This document shows, in pieces, positions 42,602 through 52,078 of a stretch of DNA of 64,000 nt. The stretch's first letter is position 1. The number at the start of each line of letters is the position of its first letter. A model generated the notes under the pieces. It did not search any database. It saw only the letters and a list, made by a program, of their open reading frames with translations, and was not told where the DNA came from. The stretch is taken from positions 2,480,001-2,544,000 of the forward strand of contig NZ_AP024895.1 in assembly GCF_024347055.1 (NCBI RefSeq), written 5' to 3'. The stretch is from Vibrio porteresiae DSM 19223. Its GTDB lineage: Bacteria; Pseudomonadota; Gammaproteobacteria; Enterobacterales; Vibrionaceae. The translations under genes and the position numbers were made by a program.

Positions 42602-43948
42602 ATGTGTGACGTATTTTTTATTGACGATGAAAAAGATTTACGCGTGGCAATAGAGCAGAGCTTTGAGCTTGCTGACATTGACGCCCGTTTTTTTGCCTGT
42701 GCCGAGGATGCTCTCTTAGCACTTAAAGAGGGTGAAGCACCCGCGGTGATTATTTCTGATATCTGCTTACCCGGCTTAACTGGACATCACCTTCTTGCCA
42801 CGTTAACCCATCAAGAACCTGATATACCTGTCATTTTGATCACCGGTCATGGGGATATTTCCATGGCAGTGCAAGCAATGCACGATGGCGCTTACGATTT
42901 TATTGAGAAACCTTTTGCCACTGAACGCTTAATTGAAACCACGCTCCGCGCGATTGAAAAGCGCTGCTTAACCATAGAGAACCAAAAACTCAAACGTAGC
43001 CTTAAAGCAAGTCAAACCCTAGGACCACGCATCATCGGTGAAACCTTGTGTATTCAACAGCTGCGCGAAACAGTCACCCACATTGCCGACACCAATGCCG
43101 ACATTTTGCTGTTTGGCGAAACTGGTACGGGCAAAGAGCTTATTGCGAGATCACTCCATGAACAGAGCTCGCGACGCGAAAAAAACTTTGTTGCCGTCAA
43201 CTGCGGTGCTGTGCCAGAAAACCTGATTGAAAGTGAGTTATACGGCCATGAAAAAGGCGCCTTTACTGGCGCGGAAGCGAAGCGCATTGGTAAATTTGAA
43301 CATGCCCAAGGCGGCACGCTGTTTCTCGATGAAATAGAATCGATGCCAATGCAAGCGCAGATACGTTTACTGCGGGTATTGCAAGAACGAGTCATCGAGC
43401 GAGTGGGTTCTAATGAACTCATTCCTCTTGATATTCGCGTGATTGCGGCCACCAAAATCGATTTAAAACAGGCCGCAGCAGAAGGCAGATTTCGCCAAGA
43501 CCTCTACTATCGACTCAATATTGTCACCCTCGACATTCCTCCGCTCCGTGAACGAAAAGAGGATATCCCGGCCCTATTTCATCACTTTCTGTTGGTTGCA
43601 GCGGCGCGTTACGGCAAAGCGGCACAATCACTGTCGCGCCATGATTTGCAATCGCTGCTCAATCATTCTTGGCCGGGCAATGTGCGCGAACTGCGTAACG
43701 CGGCGGAACGTTATGTCCTTTTAGGGAAACTCAGCCATCTTACCGATTCCCCTCTCGCCATGCCCGCACTCAACAGTCTTGCCGATCAAGTGGCGGAGTT
43801 TGAGAAAACCGTGATTGAGGAGGCGCTGATCGCCTGTGGTGGTCGCATCAATGAAACCATGGATAAACTGGCGATTCCGCGTAAAACCTTATATGACAAA
43901 ATGCAAAAGTATCGCCTCGATAAAGATTTATACAAATCTGTTGAGTAA
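42602..43948 (+). CDS. dctD: Sigma-54-dependent response regulator DctD
   Basis: A 448-residue NtrC-type regulator. Receiver domain with phospho-acceptor D53 (IISDICLPG), AAA+ domain with Walker A GETGTGKE at 172-179 and the sigma-54 contact loop GAFTGA at 219-224, and a C-terminal Fis-type helix-turn-helix (GGRINETMDKLAIPRKTLYDKM). It should activate the dctPQM operon, whose promoter has a full sigma-54 signature (47208-47223). GAGGAG lies 6 nt before the ATG. Confidence 0.95.
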   Translation: MCDVFFIDDEKDLRVAIEQSFELADIDARFFACAEDALLALKEGEAPAVIISDICLPGLTGHHLLATLTHQEPDIPVILITGHGDISMAVQAMHDGAYDFIEKPFATERLIETTLRAIEKRCLTIENQKLKRSLKASQTLGPRIIGETLCIQQLRETVTHIADTNADILLFGETGTGKELIARSLHEQSSRREKNFVAVNCGAVPENLIESELYGHEKGAFTGAEAKRIGKFEHAQGGTLFLDEIESMPMQAQIRLLRVLQERVIERVGSNELIPLDIRVIAATKIDLKQAAAEGRFRQDLYYRLNIVTLDIPPLRERKEDIPALFHHFLLVAAARYGKAAQSLSRHDLQSLLNHSWPGNVRELRNAAERYVLLGKLSHLTDSPLAMPALNSLADQVAEFEKTVIEEALIACGGRINETMDKLAIPRKTLYDKMQKYRLDKDLYKSVE

Positions 43949-43995
43949 CAACGCCATTCAAAAACACACCGCGCCGCGAATTATAACGTTAAGCT

Positions 43996-44036
43996 TATAA
44001 AAAAGCGCCTCATTGAGTGAGGCGCTTTCTTTTTCT
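43996..44036. terminator. Bidirectional terminator between dctD and dctM
   Basis: AAAGCGCCTCA, loop TTGAG, TGAGGCGCTTT with A-run on the left and CTTTTT on the right; shared by convergent dctD and dctM. Confidence 0.88.
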
Positions 44037-44056
44037 CATTAGAGAAATAGGCGTGG

Positions 44057-45418
44057 TTATTTAGTGATGATTTCCGGCCCCATCAACATCGTTGGTAACC
44101 ATGTTGAAATCAGCGGAACGTAAGTCACCAAGATGAGGAACAAGAACATAATGCCAACCCAAGGCAGCGCCGCTTTCACAACCCCTAGCATCGACATTTT
44201 CGCCACACCTGCCGTCACAAAGAGGTTCAGCCCCACAGGCGGTGTGATCATCCCTATCTCCATGTTTACCACCATGATGATACCGAGATGGATTGGATCA
44301 ATGCCAAGCGCGATAGCAATTGGGAACACTAATGGTGCCACAATGATCAGTAGACCTGATGGCTCCATGAACTGACCACCAATCAGCAGCAACACGTTCA
44401 CCGCAATTAGGAAGGTAACAGGTCCAAGCCCTGCATCCAAAATCGATTCGGTGATCATTTGTGGAACGCGTTCTTCCGTCAATACATGTTTTAAAATCAA
44501 AGCATTGGCAATGATAAACAGCAACATGATCGTCAGTTTACCAGCGTCAACTAAAGTCTTTTGTGTATCCTTATGAACTAGCGAGTGCAGCACTTTGACT
44601 AACGCATTGCTGTGATTCTGCTTATCGGCAAACGGCCCCATATCGCGGTAGATAAAATTGGCAATAAAGAATGCGTAGACCGCTGCCACCGCTGCTGCTT
44701 CCGTTGGCGTGAATACCCCGCCATAAATACCGCCGAGAATAATCACCACCAGCAATAGCCCCCAACTGGCATCTTTACCTGCCGCAAGCGCTTCTTTCCA
44801 GCCGACAAAAGGTTGCTTCGGCAGTTTTTTCACGCGCGCCGCAATATAAATAGCGACCATCAGCATTAATCCCGCAAGCAAACCGGGAATAACCCCGCCG
44901 AGGAACATGCGCCCCACGGAAACGTCGGTTGCCGCTGAATAAACCACCATCACGATTGAAGGAGGAATCAAAATTCCCAAGGTTCCTGCGTTACAAATCA
45001 CGCCAGCCGCAAACTCTTTGGTGTAACCATTTTTGACCATCGCGGTAATCACGATACTCCCGATCGCCACGACAGTTGCAGGCGATGAGCCCGACAAAGC
45101 GGCAAACATCATACACGCGACCACTGACGCCATCGCCATCCCACCAGGGAACCAGCCTACCATCGCAATCGCAAAGCGAATAATGCGCTTTGCCACACCG
45201 CCGGTAGACATAAAACTCGAGGCCAAAATAAAGAATGGAATTGCTAAAAGCGTGTAATGCCCTTCAAAAGCGTTAAACAGGGTTTGCGCAACAGAAGCCA
45301 TCGACGCTTCTGAATGCCACATCAAGAACACAATACTCGACAAACCCAAAGAAACAGCAATTGGCACACCAATCAACATAAAGCCAATAACCATTAGGAA
45401 GAGAATCAAAATTGCCAT
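44057..45418 (-). CDS. dctM: TRAP transporter large permease DctM
   Basis: A 453-residue integral membrane protein with about 12-13 hydrophobic segments, the ion-coupled permease of a tripartite (TRAP) dicarboxylate transporter. Family motifs include GVPIAVSLGLSS at the start and GSSPATVVAIGSI. A hydrophilic loop near 255-280 (KQNHSNALVKVLHSL) is typical of DctM subunits longer than the minimal form. It begins 2 bp after dctQ, with AAGGAG about 8 nt before its ATG inside the dctQ end. Confidence 0.94.
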   Translation of the reverse strand: MAILILFLMVIGFMLIGVPIAVSLGLSSIVFLMWHSEASMASVAQTLFNAFEGHYTLLAIPFFILASSFMSTGGVAKRIIRFAIAMVGWFPGGMAMASVVACMMFAALSGSSPATVVAIGSIVITAMVKNGYTKEFAAGVICNAGTLGILIPPSIVMVVYSAATDVSVGRMFLGGVIPGLLAGLMLMVAIYIAARVKKLPKQPFVGWKEALAAGKDASWGLLLVVIILGGIYGGVFTPTEAAAVAAVYAFFIANFIYRDMGPFADKQNHSNALVKVLHSLVHKDTQKTLVDAGKLTIMLLFIIANALILKHVLTEERVPQMITESILDAGLGPVTFLIAVNVLLLIGGQFMEPSGLLIIVAPLVFPIAIALGIDPIHLGIIMVVNMEIGMITPPVGLNLFVTAGVAKMSMLGVVKAALPWVGIMFLFLILVTYVPLISTWLPTMLMGPEIITK

Positions 45419-45420
45419 GG

Positions 45421-46095
45421 TTATTTCTCCTTACTTGTCGGCGAATGGGTCGTGAATGCCTCACCGGCATCGGCTAACTCGGCTTTCAGTTCGTCGAGGT
45501 CTTGTTCCGCTTCATGACCAGCAATTAAGCGGTCTGCACCACAAAATAGAATCATCCACGCAGCCTGAGCAAAGCGAAACGTCAGTAAAGCCATCCCTAG
45601 TGGTAAAGCGGTATAGGGAATAAAGCGCGGCAATTTTTCGTAGGCCTCTCCTTCATTCAACCAACCTTCGAAAAAACGCAAAATGTCTGGCATAGGAATA
45701 TCGTCTGTTTCATACCAAGCTCGCTCGGAGACAAACGGATACCAGTAGTTCCAAGAGCCCACTAACAAGGTAATCGAGAACGCAAGGCAGCTTAGCGCTG
45801 AGAGTATCGCCAGCGTTTTACGCCACCCAGGGGAAACCATGTTGATCACCACATCAACACCAATATGAAAATGCTTTTTCACACCGTATGACGCGCCAAC
45901 GAGCACCATCCAAGCGAACATAAACACGGTCAGCTCAACCGCCCACAAAATGTTGTCATTAAACAGGTAACGCATAATGACGTTGATAAACGTCAGCAGG
46001 GTCATCGCCCCAAGAAAGAACGCAATTAAGGTTTCTTCTACCTTATCGGTTACTGCGCCGACGCGACTAAAAAAGGATTTTTCCATGAGATACAT
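45421..46095 (-). CDS. dctQ: TRAP transporter small permease DctQ
   Basis: A 224-residue membrane protein with four hydrophobic segments and the DctQ motif FMFAWMVLVGASYGVKKHFHIGVD (shown in part: FAWMVLVGASYG / VKKHFHIGVD). It links DctP and DctM. The start is uncertain: ATG 46095 or ATG 46086 (MEKSFFSR); neither has a strong Shine-Dalgarno. An internal hairpin separates dctQ from dctP. Confidence 0.92.
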   Translation of the reverse strand: MYLMEKSFFSRVGAVTDKVEETLIAFFLGAMTLLTFINVIMRYLFNDNILWAVELTVFMFAWMVLVGASYGVKKHFHIGVDVVINMVSPGWRKTLAILSALSCLAFSITLLVGSWNYWYPFVSERAWYETDDIPMPDILRFFEGWLNEGEAYEKLPRFIPYTALPLGMALLTFRFAQAAWMILFCGADRLIAGHEAEQDLDELKAELADAGEAFTTHSPTSKEK

Positions 46096-46117
46096 CGCTC
46101 AATTGGTCATGGGGAAT

Positions 46118-46139
46118 GTGGCCTTTCGCAAAAGGCCAC
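46118..46139 (-). repeat. Hairpin between dctP and dctQ
   Basis: GTGGCCTTT (46118-46126), 4-nt loop, AAAGGCCAC (46131-46139), a perfect 9-bp stem without U-tract. Such hairpins after a binding-protein gene commonly protect the upstream mRNA and keep the permease genes lower. Confidence 0.6.
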
Positions 46140-46146
46140 CGAATGC

Positions 46147-47145
46147 CTATTTCTTGTTGGAATCCAACGCGGCTTTGATCAGGTCAGAACCGATGTCTTT
46201 TTCAAACTTCTTCCACACCGGTTTTAACGCATCCACCCATTGTTGACGCTGCTCTGGAGTGAGTTCGCGCACCACGCCACCCGCATCAATCACATACTGA
46301 CGGTTCATCATTTCCACTTTGTTTGATTCAGCGTTACGCGCTTGCGTTACTTCAGTAATGATCTGCGTTAGCTGCGTGCGAACATCGTTAGGTAACTTGT
46401 CCCACCATTTCGATGAGGTCACGACTAAGTAATCGAGAATGCCGTGGTTGGTTTCAGTCGTACCATCTTGAACTTCAAAGAATTTTTTACCGTAGATGTT
46501 GGACCAAGTGTTCTCTTGGCCATCAATCACTTTGGTTTGCAGGCCGCCATACACTTCAGCAAACGACATTTTCTGTGGGTTAGCACCAAGCTGCTCAAAT
46601 TGCGCCACCAGCACATCCGAGGCTTGAACGCGGAACTTCAATCCTTTCGCGTCAGCAGGAACCAAAATGGGTTTATTGGCTGAAATCTGTTTCATCCCGT
46701 TGTGCCAAAAAGCGAGGCCTTTAACACCACGACGATTCATCGCATTTTTCAGTTTTTCGCCAGCATCAGAGTTTTGGAAACGGTCTACGGCATCAACATC
46801 ATCAAAAAGGAAAGGAAGGTCGAAAATACGGAACTTTTTGGTGAATTGTTCAAATTTAGACAGAGAAGGGGCGGCCATTTGCACGTCGCCATTGAGCAGA
46901 GCTTCCAATACTTTATCGTCATCATAAAGAGTTGAGTTAGGGAACACCTGCATACAGGCTTTACCATTCATCTCTTCGTTCACACGTTTTTCTAGCAGCG
47001 CAGCAGCAATCCCTTTAGGGTGTTTATCAGTATTGGTTACGTGACTGAACTTAATCACAACCTCACCTGGATCGCAGGCGGCCAGAGAGGAAAAACTGGT
47101 GGTCGCTAAGATGGAGGCAGTGAGTAGGGTAATGGGTTTTAACAT
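46147..47145 (-). CDS. dctP: TRAP transporter substrate-binding protein DctP
   Basis: A 332-residue periplasmic solute-binding protein of the DctP family. The signal peptide is about residues 1-22 (ending SSLA). Motifs typical of C4-dicarboxylate binders are present: the Arg-containing KGLKFRVQASDV and EVYGGLQTKVIDGQENTWSNIY. ATG 47145 has AAGGAG 7 nt upstream; the frame extends further upstream, but the longer start would lie at or before the promoter. First gene of dctPQM, behind a sigma-54 promoter. Confidence 0.95.
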   Translation of the reverse strand: MLKPITLLTASILATTSFSSLAACDPGEVVIKFSHVTNTDKHPKGIAAALLEKRVNEEMNGKACMQVFPNSTLYDDDKVLEALLNGDVQMAAPSLSKFEQFTKKFRIFDLPFLFDDVDAVDRFQNSDAGEKLKNAMNRRGVKGLAFWHNGMKQISANKPILVPADAKGLKFRVQASDVLVAQFEQLGANPQKMSFAEVYGGLQTKVIDGQENTWSNIYGKKFFEVQDGTTETNHGILDYLVVTSSKWWDKLPNDVRTQLTQIITEVTQARNAESNKVEMMNRQYVIDAGGVVRELTPEQRQQWVDALKPVWKKFEKDIGSDLIKAALDSNKK

Positions 47146-47207
47146 TCTTATTCTCCTTAATGGTGTTTGCGTCAGCCCCATCACTGGGGTCTGCATGCCA
47201 CTAAAGG

Positions 47208-47223
47208 AGCAATAACCAAGCCA
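47208..47223 (-). promoter_or_regulatory. Sigma-54 promoter of dctPQM
   Basis: On the minus strand TGGCTTGGTTATTGCT has the obligatory GG-N10-GC of sigma-54 promoters and matches TGGCAC-N5-TTGCW at 9 or so positions. Transcription would begin near 47197, about 50 nt before the dctP ATG. The neighbouring activator DctD carries the GAFTGA loop. Confidence 0.8.
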
Positions 47224-47226
47224 ACT

Positions 47227-47253
47227 TGAAACATTTTTATAACATTTGTTTCA
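47227..47253. promoter_or_regulatory. Candidate activator site upstream of dctP
   Basis: TGAAACA (47227-47233) and TGTTTCA (47247-47253) form a perfect inverted repeat with 13 nt between. It lies next to the -24 element. It could be a DctD site, although such sites usually lie further upstream. Confidence 0.35.
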
Positions 47254-47294
47254 TTTCAATAACTTAGAAATTTATCGAAAGAAGTCAGCCAGTT

Positions 47295-47346
47295 AAACCC
47301 ATTTTTCCTCATCCAAGCGGGTGAAAAAATGGGTGGGAATTGACCC
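47295..47346 (-). terminator. Candidate terminator after selO
   Basis: ACCCATTTTTC (47297-47307) pairs with GAAAAAATGGGT (47333-47344) with one bulge; on the minus strand the stem is followed by TTTAACTG. It lies 45 bp after selO and upstream of the dctP promoter. Confidence 0.5.
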
Positions 47347-47389
47347 ACGAATTGATGTAAATGAGTCATTTCCCGCCGTGGGATTAAGG

Positions 47390-48844
47390 TTAAGAGGAGC
47401 AGCTGATTTCGAGTTTTTTACCCCACTCGGGAGGCAGTTTGGCCAAATGAGCGTGCTCATCATGTTCAGCGAACGGCGTGGCAAGCACTTTAGCCAGCAG
47501 TAATACATCACTCATGTCGCCTTGTTCGGCTTTTTCAATGGCTTGTTGCGCCAAGTAATTACGCAGCAAATACTTGGGGTTGACTTGACGCATTGCCGCA
47601 CAACGGGTTGACCAATCCACATCCTTTTCTTTTTCACAACGTTGTCGATACGCGTTGAGCCACTGCTGAGCTTGAGTTCGATCGATCACCAAATCGAGGA
47701 TTGGTTGTTCTCCGTCTCGATCAAGGCAGGATAATTGGCGTAAAAAGCGCGTGTAATCGGTGCGATTGGTCGACAACATCTCAAAGAATTGATCAAACAG
47801 TGCGCTGTCACCCAACTCTTGAGTCGTGAGCCCTAACTTTTGGCGCATCAAAACGCTGTACTCTTGATTTAATGTGGGTTCATAAAGCGCCAACGCAGCC
47901 TCTAAATCCTCCCGCTCAATGAGTGGCGAAAGAGCGTGAGCTAGCGCAGATAAGTTCCACAGAGCAACGCGAGGTTGGCGATCAAATCGGTAACGGCCTT
48001 GATAATCGGAGTGGTTACAGATGAGCTCTGGGTCGTAATCGTCCAAAAAGCCAAATGGCCCATAGTCAAAAGTTTGCCCTAATATCGACATGTTATCGGT
48101 GTTCATCACGCCATGAGCAAAGCCGACCGCTTGCCAGTGCGCGATCATCGCCGCAGTAGAGGTCACAATCTGATCAAACATGGCAGCGTAGGGTTTCTCA
48201 GCAGCCTGTGCCGTAGGGAAATGCCATTGCAATACACTGTCAGCCAACAAGCGTAGCTCTTCCAATTGATTGGTATAGAAAAAATGCTCGAAATGACCAA
48301 AACGAATATGCGTTTGCGCGACACGCAACAGCTGCGCACCACACTCTTGGGTCTCACGATACACCGGAGTTTGACTGCCAATCATCCCCAATGCACGCGT
48401 AGTTGGAATGCCTAACCCAGCCATCGCTTCACTGCAAAGATATTCACGAATTGTTGAACGCAAGACTGCGCGACCGTCGCCCATGCGTGAATAAGGCGTT
48501 AGTCCTGCACCTTTTAAATGCAGGTCATACACTTCCCCATCTTGAGCTGCAATTTGCGTTAGCAATAAGCCGCGCCCATCCCCTAAATCTGGGTTATAGA
48601 CACCAAACTGATGGCCAGCATATTTCATCGCTAATGGGGTTAACTTGTCATCTGACACAAGCCCGGTAACACTCTCAAGCAGCGCAAGACTGGGTGACTC
48701 AGGCAGGCCCAATAGTTTGGCTAACGGCGCATTCCACACTAGCCATTCCATCTCATCAAGTGGCTGGGGTTTAATACGAGTGTAAAAAGCGTTAGGTAAT
48801 TGACTGTAACGCGAAACTAATTGGACGGAATCCCAAATCGACAT
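47390..48844 (-). CDS. selO: Protein AMPylase SelO (YdiU/UPF0061)
   Basis: A 484-residue pseudokinase-fold enzyme of the SelO family, which transfers AMP to Ser/Thr/Tyr of proteins and responds to oxidative stress. Family motifs are visible: KYAGHQFGVYNPDLGDGRG, LKGAGLTPYSR, GDGRAVLRSTIREYL and HGVMNTDNMS. The C-terminus ends SCSS, with the redox Cys at the position where eukaryotic SelO has selenocysteine. The frame extends to a TTG at 48874, but ATG 48844 fits the family start. It is divergent from sdaA. Confidence 0.93.
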   Translation of the reverse strand: MSIWDSVQLVSRYSQLPNAFYTRIKPQPLDEMEWLVWNAPLAKLLGLPESPSLALLESVTGLVSDDKLTPLAMKYAGHQFGVYNPDLGDGRGLLLTQIAAQDGEVYDLHLKGAGLTPYSRMGDGRAVLRSTIREYLCSEAMAGLGIPTTRALGMIGSQTPVYRETQECGAQLLRVAQTHIRFGHFEHFFYTNQLEELRLLADSVLQWHFPTAQAAEKPYAAMFDQIVTSTAAMIAHWQAVGFAHGVMNTDNMSILGQTFDYGPFGFLDDYDPELICNHSDYQGRYRFDRQPRVALWNLSALAHALSPLIEREDLEAALALYEPTLNQEYSVLMRQKLGLTTQELGDSALFDQFFEMLSTNRTDYTRFLRQLSCLDRDGEQPILDLVIDRTQAQQWLNAYRQRCEKEKDVDWSTRCAAMRQVNPKYLLRNYLAQQAIEKAEQGDMSDVLLLAKVLATPFAEHDEHAHLAKLPPEWGKKLEISCSS

Positions 48845-48971
48845 ACTGCATCTCAACTCATGAACGAGATCCAAACGGTAGCAAATACCTGAGCAAAAGA
48901 CTAGGTTTTATAAACTGAGACTATACTTCACTTACATGAGTTCAAAGTGACTCTCTTTACGGAGCGAATGT

Positions 48972-50339
48972 ATGCTGTCGATCTTCGATATATTTAAGGT
49001 AGGCGTTGGCCCTTCCAGTTCCCACACTAATGGGCCAATGGTTGCAGCTGCCGATTTTGCCGACCAGCTCAGCTCTCTCCCCAGAGTCCATCGTATTCAA
49101 GTCGAACTGTTTGGTTCATTAGCCCTTACGGGCAAAGGACATCACACCGATCGTGCGGTGATTTTAGGTCTGCAAGGTCTACGCCCTGACACCCTCGACA
49201 AAGCGTCTGCTCAGCAGGCCTGGCTACGTGCTCAGGAGCAACACGAGTTGGTTCTGCCGCACCAAGGCTCCGTTTCTTTCTCCTACCAAAGCGATCTGCT
49301 TTTTGATGGCCATGCCTTACCTCTGCATGAAAACGGCATGCGTTTTCGTGCTTTTAATGAAAAAAATGCTCTGCTCCATGAGTATGTTGCCTATTCAATT
49401 GGTGGCGGTTTTGTTGTTTCCGAGCAAGAGATGCTTAACCCAGTACCGCGGTTAAGCGCCAATGTCCCCTATCCATTCAATAGTGCAAGTCAACTGCTCA
49501 AACAAGCAGAAACCCATGGGCTGAGTTTATGTGGCTTAGTGCTTGCGAACGAACACGTCGTTCGTTCAGCGCAAGAGATTGATCTTCAAGTCGACCATCT
49601 ATGGCAGGTGATGCGTAACTGCATGCAAAGAGGCTATGAGCAAGAGGGCATTTTGGCCGGAGGATTAAACGTGATTCGCCGCGCCCCGGCACTGCTGAAA
49701 AAGCTCGAAGCTAACATTACCCTCGAAAAAGATCCCATGGCCATTCTCGATTGGGTCAACCTGTTTGCCTTTGCGGTAAGTGAGGAAAATGCGGCTGGCG
49801 GACAAGTGGTCACTTCCCCAACCAATGGCGCCGCTGGCGTTATTCCTGCGGTCATGATGTATTTTCACCAATTTGTCCGGCCACTGGATACCAAGCAAGT
49901 GCGTGATTTTTTCGCCGTTGCTGGCGCGATCGGTATTTTGTACAAAACCAATGCCTCCATCTCTGGAGCGGAAGTTGGATGCCAAGGGGAGATTGGGGTC
50001 TCCTCGTCAATGGCCGCCGCCGGGCTCACCTCATTATGGGGAGGCAGTAACGAACAAATCTGTATGGCAGCAGAGATCGCCATGGAGCACTCCCTCGGCA
50101 TGACTTGCGATCCGATTGGCGGACTCGTGCAAGTGCCGTGTATAGAACGCAACGCCATGGGAGCCATGAAGGCGATAAACGCTTCACGCATGGCGATAAA
50201 ACGCACCAGCAAAGGATTAATTTCACTAGATAAAGTCATTGACACTATGTACCAAACCGGCAAAGACATGAACGCCAAATATCGCGAGACGGCTTTAGGC
50301 GGCTTAGCCCTGCTCCATTTGGCGCCGCCTTGTGAGTAA
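48972..50339 (+). CDS. sdaA: L-serine ammonia-lyase (Fe-S)
   Basis: A 455-residue iron-sulfur L-serine dehydratase that converts serine to pyruvate and ammonia. The start MLSIFDIFKVGVGPSSSHT and the CDPIGGLVQVPCIERN motif with two cluster cysteines are diagnostic of the single-chain SdaA/SdaB type. ACGGAG lies about 7 nt before the ATG. Either SdaA or SdaB naming could apply; sequence alone does not separate them. Divergent from selO. Confidence 0.94.
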   Translation: MLSIFDIFKVGVGPSSSHTNGPMVAAADFADQLSSLPRVHRIQVELFGSLALTGKGHHTDRAVILGLQGLRPDTLDKASAQQAWLRAQEQHELVLPHQGSVSFSYQSDLLFDGHALPLHENGMRFRAFNEKNALLHEYVAYSIGGGFVVSEQEMLNPVPRLSANVPYPFNSASQLLKQAETHGLSLCGLVLANEHVVRSAQEIDLQVDHLWQVMRNCMQRGYEQEGILAGGLNVIRRAPALLKKLEANITLEKDPMAILDWVNLFAFAVSEENAAGGQVVTSPTNGAAGVIPAVMMYFHQFVRPLDTKQVRDFFAVAGAIGILYKTNASISGAEVGCQGEIGVSSSMAAAGLTSLWGGSNEQICMAAEIAMEHSLGMTCDPIGGLVQVPCIERNAMGAMKAINASRMAIKRTSKGLISLDKVIDTMYQTGKDMNAKYRETALGGLALLHLAPPCE

Positions 50340-50469
50340 GGCGCAGCTCGTTAGACGCGGAGCTAAATGGGAAACATGTCAGCATATCGTCATCATTTGC
50401 CGAACCGCTTGAATTGCCAAGCGAAGCGCGTCAATATGAAATAAGATTCGCAACAGAGGTAAAGGAGTA

Positions 50470-52011
50470 ATGAGAAACCGAACCCCACGTCTTACGTTAC
50501 GTGTAATAGAGAAAAGTGATTATCCTCAACTAGCAGAGCTCATGGATCTCGTATTTCCTGACGTAGGTGGAGCCTGGCCAAGAATGACCATCATGGATTT
50601 AATCCACCAGTTTCCTGACGGTCAAATTTGTATTGAAGATAATGGTCAAATTGTCGGTGCCGCACTGACTATCAAGGTTGATTACAACCGCATGTCCCTG
50701 CCCCACGTCTACACCGACATCGTAGATGAACACAACGTAATTCAGCACAAACGCAACGGTGATGCACTCTACGGTTTAGATGTGTTTGTCCACCCCGATT
50801 ATCGTGGTTTACGCCTCGGTCGTCGCCTTTATGAAGCCCGTAAAGAAATTTGCCGCAGCAATAATTTGAAAGCCATACTCTCGGGCGGTCGAATCCCTCG
50901 CTATAAAGACCACGCCCACGAGATGACGGTGTTGGAATACATAGAAAAGGTGAAGCGCAAAGAGCTCTACGATCATATTCTCTCCTTCCAACTCTCCAAC
51001 GATTTTGATGTTAAACGTGTCATGCGACACTACCTCCCTGAAGATGAAAGCTCCCACGGTTATGCCACCCTACTTGAATGGGATAATGTCTTTTATGAAG
51101 AAGACATCACCTCTATTCACGATGTAGAAAAATCGCTCATTCGTATCGGTATTGTGCAATGGCAGATGCGTGCGGTAGTCGGAGTTCAAGATCTCATGGA
51201 ACAGGCCGAATTTTTCGTCAGTTCGCTCTCAAGCTACAAAGCCGATTTTGCCCTCTTCCCTGAGTTCTTTAATGCCCCGTTGATGGGCCTAAAACATGGT
51301 CAAAGTTCTGTAGAAGCGATCCGTTTCCTCGCCTCTTTCAGTGACCAAATCAAGCAGCGTTTTGCTGAGCTTGCCGTTTCCTACAACATCAACATCATCG
51401 CAGGCAGTATGCCAGTGGAAGAAAATGGCCAATTGTATAACGTCGCTTATCTACTGCATCGCGATGGCACCATTGATGAACAGAAGAAAATCCACATTAC
51501 ACCACATGAGCAGCGTGATTGGGTCATCGATGGCGGTAACCAAATTCGTGTGTTTGAAACGGATGCGGGTCGAGTTGGGATTTTGATCTGTTATGACAGT
51601 GAGTTTCCTGAATTAGGCCGTATGTTAGCCGAACAAGATGTGCAAATTATCTTTGTTCCGTTCTGGACTGATACTAAAAATGGTTATCAACGTGTGCGTC
51701 TGTGCTCGCAAGCTCGTGCCATTGAAAACGAGTGTTATGTGGCCATTGGTGGTAGTGTTGGGAATCTCCCTCGCGTTGATAACGTCGACATTCAATATGC
51801 GCAGTCAGCCGTATTTTCGCCTTCAGATATCTACTTCCCTCATGATGCCACCATCACAGAAGCCAGTCCCAATACCGAGATGATTATCTTTGCCGATGTC
51901 GATTTAGATAAATTAAAACAGTTAAATACCGAAGGTTCGGTCACGAATCTAAGACACCGTCGCTTAGATTTATACGGTAATTTTACTCAGCCACAAGCAG
52001 TAAAAAAATAA
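50470..52011 (+). CDS. Fused GNAT acetyltransferase and carbon-nitrogen hydrolase
   Basis: A 513-residue two-domain protein. Residues 1-215 are a GNAT domain with acetyl-CoA motif HPDYRGLRLGRRLY at 108-121. Residues 225-505 are a nitrilase-superfamily domain with the catalytic triad E265 (LFPEFFN), K340 (EQKKIHITPHE) and C374 (LICYDSEFP), all intact. The fusion is known in several proteobacteria, but its substrate is not; amidase or deamidase activity coupled with acetyl transfer is plausible. AAAGGAG lies about 4 nt before ATG 50470. A terminator follows. Confidence 0.9.
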   Translation: MRNRTPRLTLRVIEKSDYPQLAELMDLVFPDVGGAWPRMTIMDLIHQFPDGQICIEDNGQIVGAALTIKVDYNRMSLPHVYTDIVDEHNVIQHKRNGDALYGLDVFVHPDYRGLRLGRRLYEARKEICRSNNLKAILSGGRIPRYKDHAHEMTVLEYIEKVKRKELYDHILSFQLSNDFDVKRVMRHYLPEDESSHGYATLLEWDNVFYEEDITSIHDVEKSLIRIGIVQWQMRAVVGVQDLMEQAEFFVSSLSSYKADFALFPEFFNAPLMGLKHGQSSVEAIRFLASFSDQIKQRFAELAVSYNINIIAGSMPVEENGQLYNVAYLLHRDGTIDEQKKIHITPHEQRDWVIDGGNQIRVFETDAGRVGILICYDSEFPELGRMLAEQDVQIIFVPFWTDTKNGYQRVRLCSQARAIENECYVAIGGSVGNLPRVDNVDIQYAQSAVFSPSDIYFPHDATITEASPNTEMIIFADVDLDKLKQLNTEGSVTNLRHRRLDLYGNFTQPQAVKK

Positions 52012-52049
52012 TCGCCAGATTCTCTTTATTCAATCTGTCTTCTTCTAAT

Positions 52050-52078
52050 TAAGGCCCTGATTTTCAGGGCTTTTTAGC
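52050..52078 (+). terminator. Terminator after GNAT-hydrolase gene
   Basis: GCCCTGA, loop TTT, TCAGGGC followed by TTTTT. Confidence 0.85.
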
